A stretch of 64,000 nucleotides of DNA, from NCBI RefSeq assembly GCF_047495875.1, contig NC_092459.1:42396490-42460489 (forward strand), in the 5' to 3' direction. The stretch is from Pithys albifrons albifrons (Eukaryota > Chordata > Aves > Passeriformes > Thamnophilidae). Each line of letters starts with the position of its first letter. The stretch's first letter is position 1. The notes beneath the pieces are model-generated. The model was not told the DNA's origin. It saw nothing but the letters and a program-made list of their open reading frames with translations, and searched no databases. The position numbers and the translations under genes are program-made. Positions 45,167 to 57,400 of this stretch are shown here, in pieces.

Positions 45167-45794
45167 TGTCCTAGTTCAGCAGGAGGGACCAGCTAACCCT
45201 GTGTGGGGGTGATCAAAGCCGTGTATTCTACCCCCTCTATTCATTCCCCAAGGTCAATGGGCCATTAGCAGCAGCTGCCCAGGGAGCCATTATCACCTTC
45301 ACACCCAGCCTGAGGGGGGCGGAGCTGCCAATGGGCCATCAACAGTTCAACACCCCCTGGCTCCCAGAGTTAATCACCCATTGTGAGAGTCCCCGCCCAG
45401 GGGGAGGGACTGAGTGCTCCCTGAGGGTACATAAGTGGTGGGTAAGAAGACCTCAGGAACGTCTCGTCGGATCCAGAGCAGCAGCAGGATCTTGACAGGA
45501 GGAGATCACCGCTCTCGCCCAGACCACAGCCCTCGCCTGCACCAAGAGATTTTTCTTTTCCTTTTGCTCTGGATTTGGGGGAACCACAGGGGTCTCAGCA
45601 CAAGGGCAAACAAACCCCCTTGGGTTTGTGCCCCAGGACACTGGGTTATACTGCTGGGATTTTGTGAGTTGAAAGCAATTTCCCTTGTGTGTCAGTGTTG
45701 TTATTGTAATATCATTATTAAATTTTAGCTCTGACTTATAATCTCTCTCGTGGTGAGTTCATTTCCCCTGCTGGTTCACCTTTAAACCAGCACA
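45167..45794 (+). mobile_element. Solo LTR, family A copy 2 (5-bp TSD CTTTC)
   Basis: A 628-bp LTR from TGTCCTAGTTCAGCAGG to AACCAGCACA, collinear with the copy at 3563-4192 and differing by eye at roughly 20 sites. A perfect 5-bp direct repeat CTTTC flanks it at 45162-45166 and 45795-45799. There is no internal retroviral sequence, so it is a solo LTR. It keeps the GC boxes, the TACATAA TATA-like motif, the ATTAAA signal and the terminal hairpin. Reading frames within it are chance and parallel those in copy 1. Confidence 0.94.
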
Positions 45795-45799
45795 CTTTC

Positions 45800-47796
45800 T
45801 TTTAATTTGTTTTCTTCATTTTCTCTATTCTGTATATTTCTTTTTCCCCTCTGTAAGATATACTTTTCACATCTCACTTCATGGAAAAAATTCACATTCA
45901 GTAAGCTGACACATCCCAACAGAAAATTCACATTTTTTTTTTTTTACAAAAGGCATAAAGTATTTCTCTCCCAGAGGAAAGGAATTTTTTTTATTCAGTT
46001 TAAATTCACTGATATTGTCAAGCTATAACAAATTATGTGTATCTGCAAGGGCATTGCTGTATTTCTAATTTTGGTATGGTTTTTTTTCCACTGAACTGTG
46101 GAGGAAGGAATTGAAACTCTAACGCTATGAAATACTGTATTTTTGCTAATTTGCACATTGGAAAATTTTAAGCTATTAAATTTTGCTATCTGTAAATGGT
46201 GTTAGAGCTACAGTCAAATCACTAGTTTCCTAATAACTAATACTTACCCTACCTCCAACTTTTCTCTGTAGTGTTATGAAGAGATTCTGGTACTATGAGA
46301 ACAGTTTATTTCTTTGTAAGTTCAGTGTTACAGCAGGAATTCAAGAACTATGGAACTGTTCTACATAACTGTCACGACATTTTTTTACCATCAGCTGTTC
46401 AGTGCACATGAAGGCATTGACTATGTCCCTTCTTTTAAGATCCATTATTGGCATATTATTTAAAATTATCAATCTTGCAACATGATTAATATTTCTGTCT
46501 GTTATTGACCTCAGCATCACATTCTTCCAAAGTGACAGTGTCAAAAGAAAATTGTAAGTATGAAAGTAGACAAGTGCCTTCTCAATAAAACTTACTGAAG
46601 ACAGAAAACAGAAAAGCAGAGAATGAACACAGAATAAATAAATATCCTCAGGGCGGGGGGGAAGGGAGGGAAGGGGGAGATAGAATCAGCAGGTGTAACT
46701 TTAGATGATTGAGGAAAGGTAGGAAAGACTCAAAAAATAAAGGACTGAGTCTAAAAGACAACTCCTACCTTCAGAGCTAGCTTGAAGGGGCAGAAGCCGG
46801 ATGCCTGACTCTGTAAATTAGACAGACAGTTTTTAAGAAAGAACAAAAGAAAAAAAAACAGGACAAAACCCTCAGATTAAACTTTTTTTCTCAGGACACA
46901 GAATTGAAGATACTTAGGAAGAGGACTTGTAGGTTGGTTACTTCAGAAAGAGGGGGAAAAATCTGATAAAGTGAATAAAGGCTATTTATTTTGAACACTG
47001 AGTTTGAGAGTGAAAAAAAATGATTTCATATGTTGTAAATTAAATCTTACTTTTAATAATTCATAACATTGGCTAAAATTTAGTCTATTTCAAAATTTGT
47101 ATTCCTTTGATTTTACCCCAAATTAGACACTTTATCAAAGATTTAGTATAAAAAGCATAAAGAAAAGTCTGAGTCATATTAAAAAGTCTCTATAGCCATG
47201 TCAGACAGAAACCTATACAAACATCTCTATGTAATTCCATAAATCCATCCATCATCACTAAAAGTATTTATAAAGACCTACTTTAACCTTTATAGTGTGA
47301 ACTCTCCAGAAACTTGCTCAGAATTGTAAATACTGATAAATAGCTAATGGCTTCAGTACTACTTTTTATCAGTCATAATTAAAATGGAAAGTAAATCTTA
47401 AGTTGAGCAAAGCTACCGATTCCTGATAAAACAGGAATTCCTTTAGTGCACTCATCACCAGAATAAAAAAAAAACAAACTTGTTTTTTACTGAGAACTTA
47501 TTCATAAATAAGTTTGACTGTTCTCAATACAAAAACAATTAAATGTTTCAGTATCCTCTGAGTCTCATCCTTTCCATTGTTTACTACAGGTACTACTATT
47601 TATTCTTTAGTTTCTTAATAGAATTAAAGAATTCTCGCCATTATATTTGGAACAGAAAGAAAAAAATCTCCAAAACTCAACAAATAGTCTCATCCTTTAT
47701 CCAAATCTGTTGTATACTGAGACGGAGAGAAAAAGTGTGCCTCTTGCAAAGTTCTTTTCTCCTTTATCCTTCAGAGATGCACATTTATGATTTTAT
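45800..47796. other. AT-rich stretch with a G-rich tract, no gene recognised
   Basis: A G-quadruplex-prone tract lies at 46651-46677. Short frames are AT-driven. No interspersed repeat family was recognised. Confidence 0.5.
46651..46677 (+). other. Strong G-quadruplex-forming motif
   Basis: GGGCGGGGGGGAAGGGAGGG followed by AAGGGGG: at least five G-runs of three or more, separated by 1-2-base loops. This satisfies the usual G3+N1-7 pattern with very short loops. It stands alone in AT-rich DNA with no recognisable gene near it. Confidence 0.7.
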
Positions 47797-48465
47797 ATCA
47801 CAGAATCACAGAATGTGCTGAGTTTGAAGGGACCCACAAGGATCATCAAGTCCAAACCTTAGTCCTCCACAAGGCCATCCCCATGAGTCACACTATGTAC
47901 CTGAGAGTGTCATCCAAACCCTTCTTGAACTCTGTCAGGCTTAGTGCTGTGACCACTTCCCTGGGGAGCCTGTTCCAGTGCCCAAAGACCCTCTGGGTGA
48001 AGAACCTTTTTCTAATACCCAACCTAAACCTCCCATGACACAACTTCAGGCCATTCCCTGGTTTCCACCCGTGTTCACCACAGAGAAAAGATCAGTGCCT
48101 ACCCCTTCTCTTCCCCTCATGAGGAAGTTGTAGACTGCAATGAAACTCAGTCTCCTCTCCTCCAGGATGAACAGATCAAGTGACCTCAGCTGCTCCTCAT
48201 ACAGCTTCCCCTCAAGGTCCTTCGCCATCTCCATTGCCCTCCTTTGGACACTCTTCAATAGCTTGATATCTGTTTTACATTGAGGTGCCCAAAACTGCAG
48301 ACAATATTCAAGGTAAGGCCACACCAGTGCAGAGCAGAGCAGGACAATCCCAGGACATGGTTGGCCCTCCTGGCTGCCAGGGCGCTTCTGAGTCATATTC
48401 AGCTTGCCATCAACAAGGAGCCCTAGGTCCCTTTTATGGCACTGCTTTCCAGCATCTCAGTTTTG
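47797..48465 (-). mobile_element. CR1 LINE 3' fragment (minus strand)
   Basis: Starts at the 3' tail (ATCACAGAATCACAGAATG at 47797) and proceeds through the complement of the 3' UTR and C-terminal ORF2. Blocks include GATCATCAAGTCCAAACC, GGGGAGCCTGTTCCAGTGCCC, CCTCTCCTCCAGGATGAACA, CATTGAGGTGCCCAAAACTGCAG and GGCCACACCAGTGCAGAGCAG. A minus-strand frame at 48396-48046 still encodes part of the C-terminus (YLEYCLQFWAPQ), so decay is moderate. It is 5'-truncated near 48465. Confidence 0.93.
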
Positions 48466-51400
48466 TTTTCTACTGAGATCTAATGATACTTAATGCACTT
48501 GCACTGCCATGACATGCTAAAAATTACCTGTGCCTTATAGTGCCTCAGTTACCATAAATAAAGATTAATTAATATATTTCTATGCCCAGCCTATTAGGAG
48601 CAGAAAGAAGAATGTGAATAAATGTAGGAACATGTTGCTGCAGCACGTCATTTCCCCATACACGCACAAAAACTCCTCTGGGCCTGAAGTGCATGTGTGT
48701 GTCAAAATACATGATACCTCTTCCCTGAGATACTTGCTATACTTATAGCTTGTGAGCAATAATCTGTGCTTATTCCTTCAATGCAACAAGAAGTACAAGT
48801 ATAGCTAGGAACAGCAGCAAAACTTAAATCCTGTTGGAGTCATCTTGCAATGTTTCCTTGCACTGATAGGGACAATTAGTAATCACAGCTCCACACAAAA
48901 AAAAAGAAAAAAAAAAACAACAAAAAAAAACAACTGAGAAAGACCGGGTTAGGTGAGGAGAACATGCCCATCTGGTCTCAGACAAGAGACTTGAAAGCCC
49001 TACAAAAAGAATTAGGTGCTTCCTGAGTAAGAAGAATCCTTGACTGAGATACTGACTCTGAAGTATGGTTGAATTCCAGAAAATAATCAGTTCAGCCTTA
49101 CAAGCCTATACAGATGAGTTTGGGTCCAAGGGCTCAATGGTCTATGCTCACACAGATACTCAGGAAGAATTTTCTCCAACCTTGGTATATGTACAGCATT
49201 TCTGTTGTGACCCATAGTAAGAGATACATCTGAGAAATTTTAATTACATAAACATTTCTTTTCAGCCTCTTCTCCACAAATCAGCACAAAGCAAGTAATT
49301 ACTAAAAGTAATAGCCCCATAATTACTGTGTTCAGTTTACTTCTATGAAGTCCTGTATGTTGCATAGTTTAAGGTAAATCATAAGCAAACAAAGATACAA
49401 ATGAATAATGCTGGATTTATACAGTTCATAATTTCAGGCTTTAATGTTTAGGTATGATTTATTGAGGAAGTTTTATAAGTCATATCTGTAATGTCATTGG
49501 CTATGCAATATTTAATCAAAGAATTATTTACAACTTAAAGGCAAGTGTAAATTTCATCTTACAAACTGCACATTTGTGCTAAAATTTATTGTTCATGTAC
49601 TGCAGAACTCAAGGTGTTTTTTTAAGTAAAGAAATTACCGAAGCCAGCATTTAGATTATATTAGTAAGAAGCCATTTGTCTTAATTTAGTGTTCTGAGTT
49701 TTAACCCCATTTGGGGCAGGTTTAATTTAATTTTTTGTTATAAATCATCAGCTTTGATAAATATAATTTTTTGTTATTGTAAACAACAACAAATTATTAT
49801 ATATGTTCCAAATATCAATTACATAATGATTTTGTGTGTGTCTGTGTGTGCGTGTGTATGCATTTAAAGCAGTAAAAGTGCAATCAGCATAAAGGGTTGT
49901 CTGTCGTTGTTGTGGGTATACTCAGCCCACAGATGTGAAACATACCGATGTTCATCAGGTATTGCAAGTGCTGTTGTAAGCACTTATTTCTGAATTACAC
50001 TTCTTAAAGAAGCTGGGTTGGGATGAGATTCCAAAGCGGGACTGCAAAAAACTTGAATGTGCCTCTGCTAGTAAGAAGAAAAAATTAGTTTCTAAGATAT
50101 GAGTTAAAAGGCATTAACTTTTTGATACAAGCTTTGTTTGGTTGGGAATCTAATTAATTTGAGATCTCTAGCAGTTAATGGTACTCAGCAGTCCCATTTT
50201 CAGCAGTCCCAAACTTAAAATGCAAATCTCTGATATTGAGCTTTATAACTTTAAGTGACAAGAAAAATTGGTTTTACCAACCTGAATGAAATACTTTCAG
50301 TCCAGTTTTTCCACGTTCCATTCTTAAATCAATGTTAACAAATATTGAGAAAAAGGTAATTGAAAATCATATTATAAAGAAATTAAAATATGGTAAACAA
50401 AAAGCTAATATACATAACAAATATTTGTGGAAAATGGCTAATTTTGGTCTTCCACCAAAGAAGCACATGGATTTATTTTTTTACCCTACTCTATCAAAGA
50501 TTTATCTCCCTTGGTTAATCATATGCTACACCAGATATTTATAGCAAAGTGTAACGTATATCTGAACTAGAATGCAATGTCAGAGAAGTCTGTGGGGGTC
50601 TGAAATATCAGCACTACGTTTCTTTAATTTGGTTAGAATTGTCTTCTTAGAATTTTTATTCTTTAGATTCTATTTCTGATTTTGATATTCTCTCAAATGT
50701 TGTCATATATGTATATTTTATATGTTATTATATTATAGATTATATTGCATTATTCAATATTAAATTGTATTTTATATTATATTGAAATATTATCTATATC
50801 TATAAAACCATTCTCTTGACAGTCATCTCTATGTGTTTTATACATACCCTTGATATATATCCTTTAATATAAACCCTTATATTGCATAGTGAAAGCATCT
50901 CAGAACATATCTCAGATTCATGGAAAGCTGGGCTCACCAAATAGGATTTCAGACTCCCTTATAGTTAAACCAAATCCAGAAGCTTCTTAGGAAGTTTTTT
51001 TTTTAAATACTTTAATAAACTCTCACATTTGAAGGCAAAAGTCTTAGTACCTTGCATTGACTGCAATAAGGCAACAGCTGTGATTTTAAATAATAAAAGT
51101 TCCCATTTACTCATCTTTTTAGAGAAATACTGAAATGCTTACTGACACTTGTGCTTTGTATATGTAACTTAGCATATACATAAACACATAAAACTCCCCC
51201 ATAGAGTTGAAGTTTTATTCTTAATTTCTATTTTATCACAAAGTGCTCTCTAGTTCTTAAAAAAATAAAAGGGCTCACAATGGGTTATCCATATAATCCA
51301 TTCAGAAGCCATGGATGACATATAGACAATAGTTTAGCATAGCATTCTTACCGTTCAGATGGTTGATCTGACCAAACACCATACTTTTATTTGTGGCTAA

Positions 51401-52372
51401 TAATTAGGAAAATTTTAATCTTACCTTAGAGTTAGGTTTATTAAGAAATCTATCTCTACATGATGACTTTGGAGTATATTTTGTTCCAGGAAAGAAATTG
51501 GAATATTTCAGGATTTCATACAGGATACATCTACAAAACTATAGCTATATTCAATTTATTTCTGTACTAGAATGTGTTAGGGGCAAATAAAATAAAATTC
51601 ATACTAGAATACTAAAAATTCCCAAAACCAGAAATACTGTGTTTTGATAGCTCATCAAAGCTTTACAGTTGCTTTTCCTTTTTTTTTTTTTAATTTCTTA
51701 AGTTGCATTTATCCAATACTGATAACCTTGACAGAAAACAATATCCTCATTTTATCCACAGACCGGTTACAGTACAAGTCACATAAATGTTTTTGGTGTC
51801 CTGTTACTGATCTCAGAAGCTCAGGAGCCTGTTTTTAGAGGTGAGATAAAAACTTGTCATTTTCTATTTCTTTTCAACCCTCTTCAACCCTGCTGAAACT
51901 GCCAATTAGTTTCAGCTCCAGTGTCATTTGAGTTCAACAAGAACCTGAGGAAATCAATACATTTTTGTTAACAAATTCTTGTCATGGTACAAAACAATTA
52001 ACTGTGAGAGAACTAAAAATAAGCAACTATTATTAGTTTAGTTAAACTTTGACATCAGCTGATCTTCTGGACTCTTGCTTAATTATACAAAATCACATGA
52101 GAGATAGATAAAGTCCTTACATTTTATTTTTTCAAATAAAATACATTTTGAATTTTGCTTTTGTTGTATTTTTAGAATGGTACTCCTTCTTTGAAATTCA
52201 GTCAGAAATAATACATCCAGACTTAGTTCAAACATAAAATCACATCCTGAAAATGAATATGCACATCCACTTCAGCAGGTACTAAAGATCAGTAAGGGTA
52301 CATTTGGGGAGAAAAATAGCTGGTAATAGCTTCATAATTTTGATTATGAAGGGTTGACCTTGTCCAGCTACT
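48466..52372. other. AT-rich stretch, nothing recognised
   Basis: Contains an A-rich tract (48894-48932), a short TG run (49833-49860), a small 7-bp-stem hairpin (49966-49985) and an AT-rich low-complexity region (about 50700-50810). No gene or interspersed repeat family was recognised. Confidence 0.5.
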
Positions 52373-52580
52373 AATCTCAGAACCACACAATGTTTTTGGT
52401 TGGAAAGGACCTTGAAGACCATCTAGATTCAACACTTCTGCCATAGTCTGGGAATATTCCACAAACCAGGTTACTCAGAACTCCACTCAATCTGGCCTTG
52501 AAACACTTCCAGGCTTGGGGCATCAACAATTTCTCTGGGCAACTTGTCTAGTGCCTCACCACCCTTTCAGCAGTCCTAAA
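52373..52580 (-). mobile_element. CR1 LINE 3'-end fragment
   Basis: TCTCAGAACCACACAATG with TTGGTTGGAAAGGACCTTGAAGACCATCTAGATTCAACAC-type text is the complement of a CR1 3' UTR. It is followed by GGCCTTGAAACACTTCCAGGCTTGGGGCATC and CTTGTCTAGTGCCTCACCACCCTTTCAGC from the end of ORF2. A short, 5'-truncated and diverged copy. Confidence 0.85.
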
Positions 52581-52764
52581 TATCCAATAGATGCTCACTT
52601 ACTTCAGTCTTCCAAGAAAGCCTCTTGGGGAAAACAAGGAGTCAAATAATAGAAGTAAAAGTAGGAAAAAACCGAAACAAAACATGATGTACAAAAAATG
52701 ATCCATCGTATCTCACCAGCAGATGGATGTCTAGACAGTTGTCAAGCACCACCTACTTTAGAAA

Positions 52765-53045
52765 GACTCCTTCCCCAGTTTCATTGCTGAGCGTGGTATG
52801 GAATACCTCCTGGGAGAGTTGGGGTCAGCTGTTCTGCATGTGATCCATCCCAACCTCTTGCCTACCCCCATCCTACTTGTGCGGGGAGACAGAGTGAAGC
52901 ACAGACAAAGCCTTGACACTGTGCAAACACTGTTCAGCAATTGCTGAAACTTCAGAGTGTTATCAACGCTGTTTTGGTCTCAAATTTATAATAGAGCACC
53001 GTAAGGGCTGTTTTGCAGAAAATTAGCTACATTCCAGCAAAAGCA
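52765..53045 (-). mobile_element. Old avian ERV LTR fragment (family C, U3 part)
   Basis: On the plus strand GTATGGAATACC, GAGAGTTGGGGTCAGCTGTTC and CAACCTCTTGCC are followed by GACAAAGCCTTGACACTGTG, CACTGTTCAGCAATTGCTGAAAC and GTGTTATCAACGCTGTTT. Their order matches the complement of the same bird LTR family as 30259-30691, but covers the U3 end that is missing there. Diverged; no intact termini or duplication. Confidence 0.65.
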
Positions 53046-53431
53046 ATATTTCTTAAGATTTTTCCCAATATTCACTTATTTATTTTAGTCCATAAATTTT
53101 CTGCCTAAGTCTTTAATTCCTTTCAGTCAATCTGTGAATTAGGGCTGTGAGGTCCACCCACACGAACTATCACCCACAGATGTTGTTTGTTATTAGTGTT
53201 ACTCGCTATGTCTTGAGCCAGTCACTTTTAATAGAGACCTTTTGCTGAAAATTATGTGGTAGGATAGAAGCAGAAAATATGCTAATAAATACAAGACTCC
53301 TCTGAGTGAATTTTCCCATATACAACTGCAATATCATGAGTAAATTAAAGATGACTTAACTACATACAATTTTATACTCATATGTAGGTATATATTTAGG
53401 CATGTATATGATATATTAGTGTATGTATTAA

Positions 53432-53823
53432 TATCACAGAACTGCAGAATCTAAGAAAAGTTGAGGTTGAAAAGACCATCTAGCCCAGTGTTGTAGCTCA
53501 AAGCAAGATCCGATAAAGCAGATGGATTAGGGATTCATCCAGTCAGATTTTGAATATCTCCAAGGATAGAGACTCCACCACCTCTCCTGGCAACCTGTGC
53601 TAGTTTTCCAACATTCTCACAAAAAAAAATATTTTCGTTTATGCTTAGGAGGAATTTTGATTATTTCAGTTTTTGCCCATTGTTTTTGTCCATTGTTTGT
53701 CCTTTCATTTGATAACTTTGAGAAAATTCTTGTTCTGTCTTCTTTAGTCCCTCCCATCAAAGATTTGCACAAACTGATCAGATCTACACAGAGCCTTCTT
53801 AAAGCTAAGCAGTCCTATCTCTC
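53432..53823 (-). mobile_element. CR1 LINE 3' fragment, abutting an LTR
   Basis: ATCACAGAACTGCAGAATC at the tail, then the complement of the CR1 3' UTR (GAAAAGACCATCTAGCCCAG) and the end of ORF2 (GAGACTCCACCACCTCTCCTGGCAACCTGTGC; later CAGAGCCTTCTTAAAGC and AGTCCTATCTCTC). It stops exactly where the LTR at 53824 begins. CCTCTTCATAT just beyond the LTR could be a few more bases of the same CR1. Confidence 0.82.
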
Positions 53824-54429
53824 TGTGGTAGTTTCGGTCTTAGTTTTAGCTAGGCATAAATTAGGCCTTAATTTTAGTAGGCCTGTGTTTCGTAGCCCCA
53901 GATAGAGTTACATAGATTAGAAGGGACAAGTGTCACCTGACTTAAGCAACTAAAGAGATATTTCGTATCACCTGACATCAAAAAGGGTATAAAAACAAGG
54001 GAGGGAAGTGCCTCTGTCTCTTTCCTTCATGGCTACTTGACTGGGAAGGACGTTGAGTTCTTCTGGGGAACCAGGCCTCACTGCTGCTCATCGCTACTTT
54101 TGCAGCTGTTTTTGGTTCGAAGTAAACATTTTTTGTTGTTAGTTTCTCCCGTCTCTTGCTAGATGTTTCTCAGGAAGAGACTTTTGGGGTGTTTTGTGGG
54201 TCTTGATGGTAGAATCTCTGTTACTGGGTGGGCGGCTCGGTGTGGATTTATTCTTTCTTCTCACCTTTGTATATATTGCACTTGGTTTTTAATTTTCTCT
54301 CTTCCGTGTAAATATAAAAATCTTGCCATTTTAAGTTTTAGAGTTTTTTCCTCCCTTTCCCTCAAGGTTGGGAGGGGGCTCGGACTCTATAATTGGCACT
54401 TGGCATTTTGTCAGCTCAGCCCCTCTTCA
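53824..54429 (+). mobile_element. ERVL-like LTR, family D copy 2, probably solo
   Basis: Begins TGTGGTAGTTTCGG and carries GGGTATAAAAACAAGGG, a good TATA box at 53988-53995, then a typical R/U5. It ends with GGCACTTGGCATTTTGTCAGC and CTCAGCCC, matching the 3' end of the solo LTR at 37866-38457. The exact end is uncertain (54423-54429) because the expected AAACCACA-like terminus is altered. No perfect target duplication was found: CTCTC precedes it and CTCTT lies near its end. The intact TATA and plus orientation are clear. Confidence 0.8.
53988..53995 (+). promoter_or_regulatory. LTR TATA box
   Basis: TATAAAAA about 165 bp into the LTR, followed by a C/T-rich stretch where initiation would be expected. 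The best core-promoter match in the window outside coding elements. Confidence 0.5.
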
Positions 54430-57400
54430 TATTATAAAGTCTTTAATTCCAAGTTACGTAGTAATATATGAAACTTTCTTCATTAAAACCAAGACTGCCT
54501 CTTTTCTGTTGTTTACATCATGATCTGCATACACTGAATTACTAAGATCTCAGTTGCATAGATAGGTGAACCAGCCAGAGCTCATCATTGCTGTATTCTG
54601 ACTTGTGTGTCAGGGTTTCACCTTGTGGAATACCAAGAAAGATGGGGAAGATGTCCCATTGACATGGAGGTGAGGCACAACCAGAGCCCAGAGCCTAGAG
54701 GCAGTCTAAGATGCTGCAGTTTAATAGGACCCTACCAAATCAATCTGATTTATCATATGTGGTATAGGATAGCATAATTGTCTGTAGTTTTACATGACTC
54801 CTCCCAGATTCTTTCCTAGTCCTACACATTTATTTCAAAAAATGTATCCTTTCCTTAGCTTGTCAAACTTTTCCAACCTACTCATTGTCCAACAGTTTTA
54901 ATTTCTTCAAAAGAAGATAGTGTTCTGCTCCCAATTTTCGCTTCATATGGTTTGTTGCTCTCTGTAAGGAAGGACTAGTTATAGCAAGCATTTTACAAGA
55001 AAGATTTTAAACACTAGCTAGCTAGGAGGGTGTTTTTTGTTTTCTGCTTTTTTTTAAATTTCTGTTATTAAAAAGAGATAAATTGTGTTGTTTTACAGAA
55101 GTGACAAATATGAACATGTTTTAGCTACTCTACTCTTGGGTATACTTGTGCTTTTAAACATCAAAGCAAACTTTTAATTACAGGAAAGGAAATGAAAACA
55201 CATGGCATTTTGATTTATAGCAACTGCATGGCATTTCTGAAGCCTAAGAAAGTTATTACCCTAGGGGGTTTCAAACACTTCACTGTCAGTTCTTATTTTC
55301 TAGGAAGAATAATAATAAATATTGTCACTAAGTGGATTTAAAAACCACTTCATTTTCTCTCTTTTCTCTCAGCTGGGCTAAGCAGAGCTTTGGTCCTGAT
55401 AAGAAACTGGGTCTCAGCTCTGTTCAAGATCTTATTATAATTATAGAGTGAGATTTACATTCTCTGGTGCATGGGGAGAAGTAAGAATGTGAGGGAGTGG
55501 AGGCAGTCTGCCCATGACAAACCAACTACACTTGCTACTGCATCAGACTGCTGCCACACCTGCATGCAGAGGGAAATACACACTAGAGCTGCAATTTTGT
55601 CAGGTGAGGAGGGACAAGAAACACAAAAATGCTCCTAGCTGCCTCTAGATCTTTTATGAGACTTTCAGCTGACAGTGATGGTGTTTTTCATATAAAGACA
55701 AACTTTATTTGGCTGGCTCTCCTTTCCCCCAGGGCCATTATACGTGAAATACCTACTCTTCTGGGTATATGCTATAACATTTAAAGCTACTACTGCCACC
55801 TTATTATGGGATTATAAAACAATTTGGTTAGAACCATCTCATATAATAAAACATTTATATGAAGAATCAATACCTATTCCTCTGGGTTGACTCTCCTTCT
55901 TTATGTTTTAATTTCCCCTCTATCTGTAAGTACATATATGCCTACAGCTGCTGGAATTGTTCTGGCCTGCAGGACTCAAGCAGCATTACTAAGTGCACTT
56001 AAATACTGGTCATGGTATTTATTACTTTGACTAAAGTTCAGACCTTTCTTTTTCTGGTACACTGATGTCTTTTTCACAGCTTCAGGCACTTTTTATGTCT
56101 GCTTCTCTACTGGAAAAATAGTCTAACTTTAAAAATCCATTTGCAACAATGTAGTTTATATATTAAATAGTTATACATTAAATAGACAATGTATAAATAT
56201 ATAAATAAATAATATATAAAAATAAATTATATATTATATATTAATATATATATAATATATCTAATTATAAATATAAATATTTTGATTAACATAAAGATTC
56301 AAAGAAGGAGCACTAGGATTTAGGAAAAACAAAATTATGTCTTTATTTCCCTGTGCTCACACAAATGTTTTCTATGCCATTAGGCAAATCATTTAGCTTT
56401 TGTGTGACTCTTCATGTCATGGTGAAAACTGCAGAGCCATCTCCTCCTGAAGGCAAATTGTGTGTTGGGAGAACCTACACACTCCATTATTATAGTGATT
56501 ATGATAATAAAACTCTATTAAAGTAATCAAGATGCAACCTAAGGCACAGTTTAACTAAGGTTTGTGTTTTATATCTTATTTTAGTAAAAAACACTGCATT
56601 CTTGAGCACTGAAATTATACCTTAAGTATATTACTGAAAAATTTTACAAAAAAAAAAAAGGGAGGAAACATATTTTGAAGAGTTTTTGTCCCCAAATGAA
56701 AGAAACCAAAAAATAAACTTACACTTTATCAGTAGTAAGGACTCTCTTGAAGCAATGGGAAGGATTAATATGAGACAATTCAAAATAATTGCCTTCTTAC
56801 ATAAACAATAAATAAATGGCAGCGGAACTGGACACAACACACAGACCATTGTGATCAAGTGAATGCCCCCTTTATTACAAACCACACACAGTTATATAGG
56901 GTTAAAGCTACATATTATTGGCTAAATTGAACCTCACACCATATAACTGCAAATCCCAATTGGTAATAATGCATATCTCACAAGTCCGATGTTTTGGTTA
57001 ACTCATCCTAACTGTTTCCAGAAATATCTCTGGTGTGCTGTGAGAAACCTAAGGAGTTCTCATATGAGACCTCTGGGGAGTTGCTAACTCCTCCAAATGG
57101 TCTGGACAGCAGCTGCAACTTTGTTTATTCTTAGCTGCTTTTAGTCTCACAGGGTCTTATATAGATCAGAATTCCTCACTCTTGATTTTTTCTATACCTA
57201 CACTTACGCTTTATTTATTTTCTTCTATTCTGAAGTTCAGCTGCTCTAGGAAACATCTCAAAAAATAAGTCCAGACTAGAGATTTTTTATGTGTTTTTAT
57301 TTTTTTTAATGTTATATTTGGGAACAACTTTTACATTTTTTTATCTTTCTGTTATACTTGAGATCAGAGCATTTCACTAGAGTTTGAATCACCTCAAGAG

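Noticed and set aside
3563..45794. Family A copies 1 and 2 as the two LTRs of one giant provirus
   Set aside because: Each is flanked by its own distinct duplication (CTTGT and CTTTC), and 41 kb of unrelated DNA separates them.
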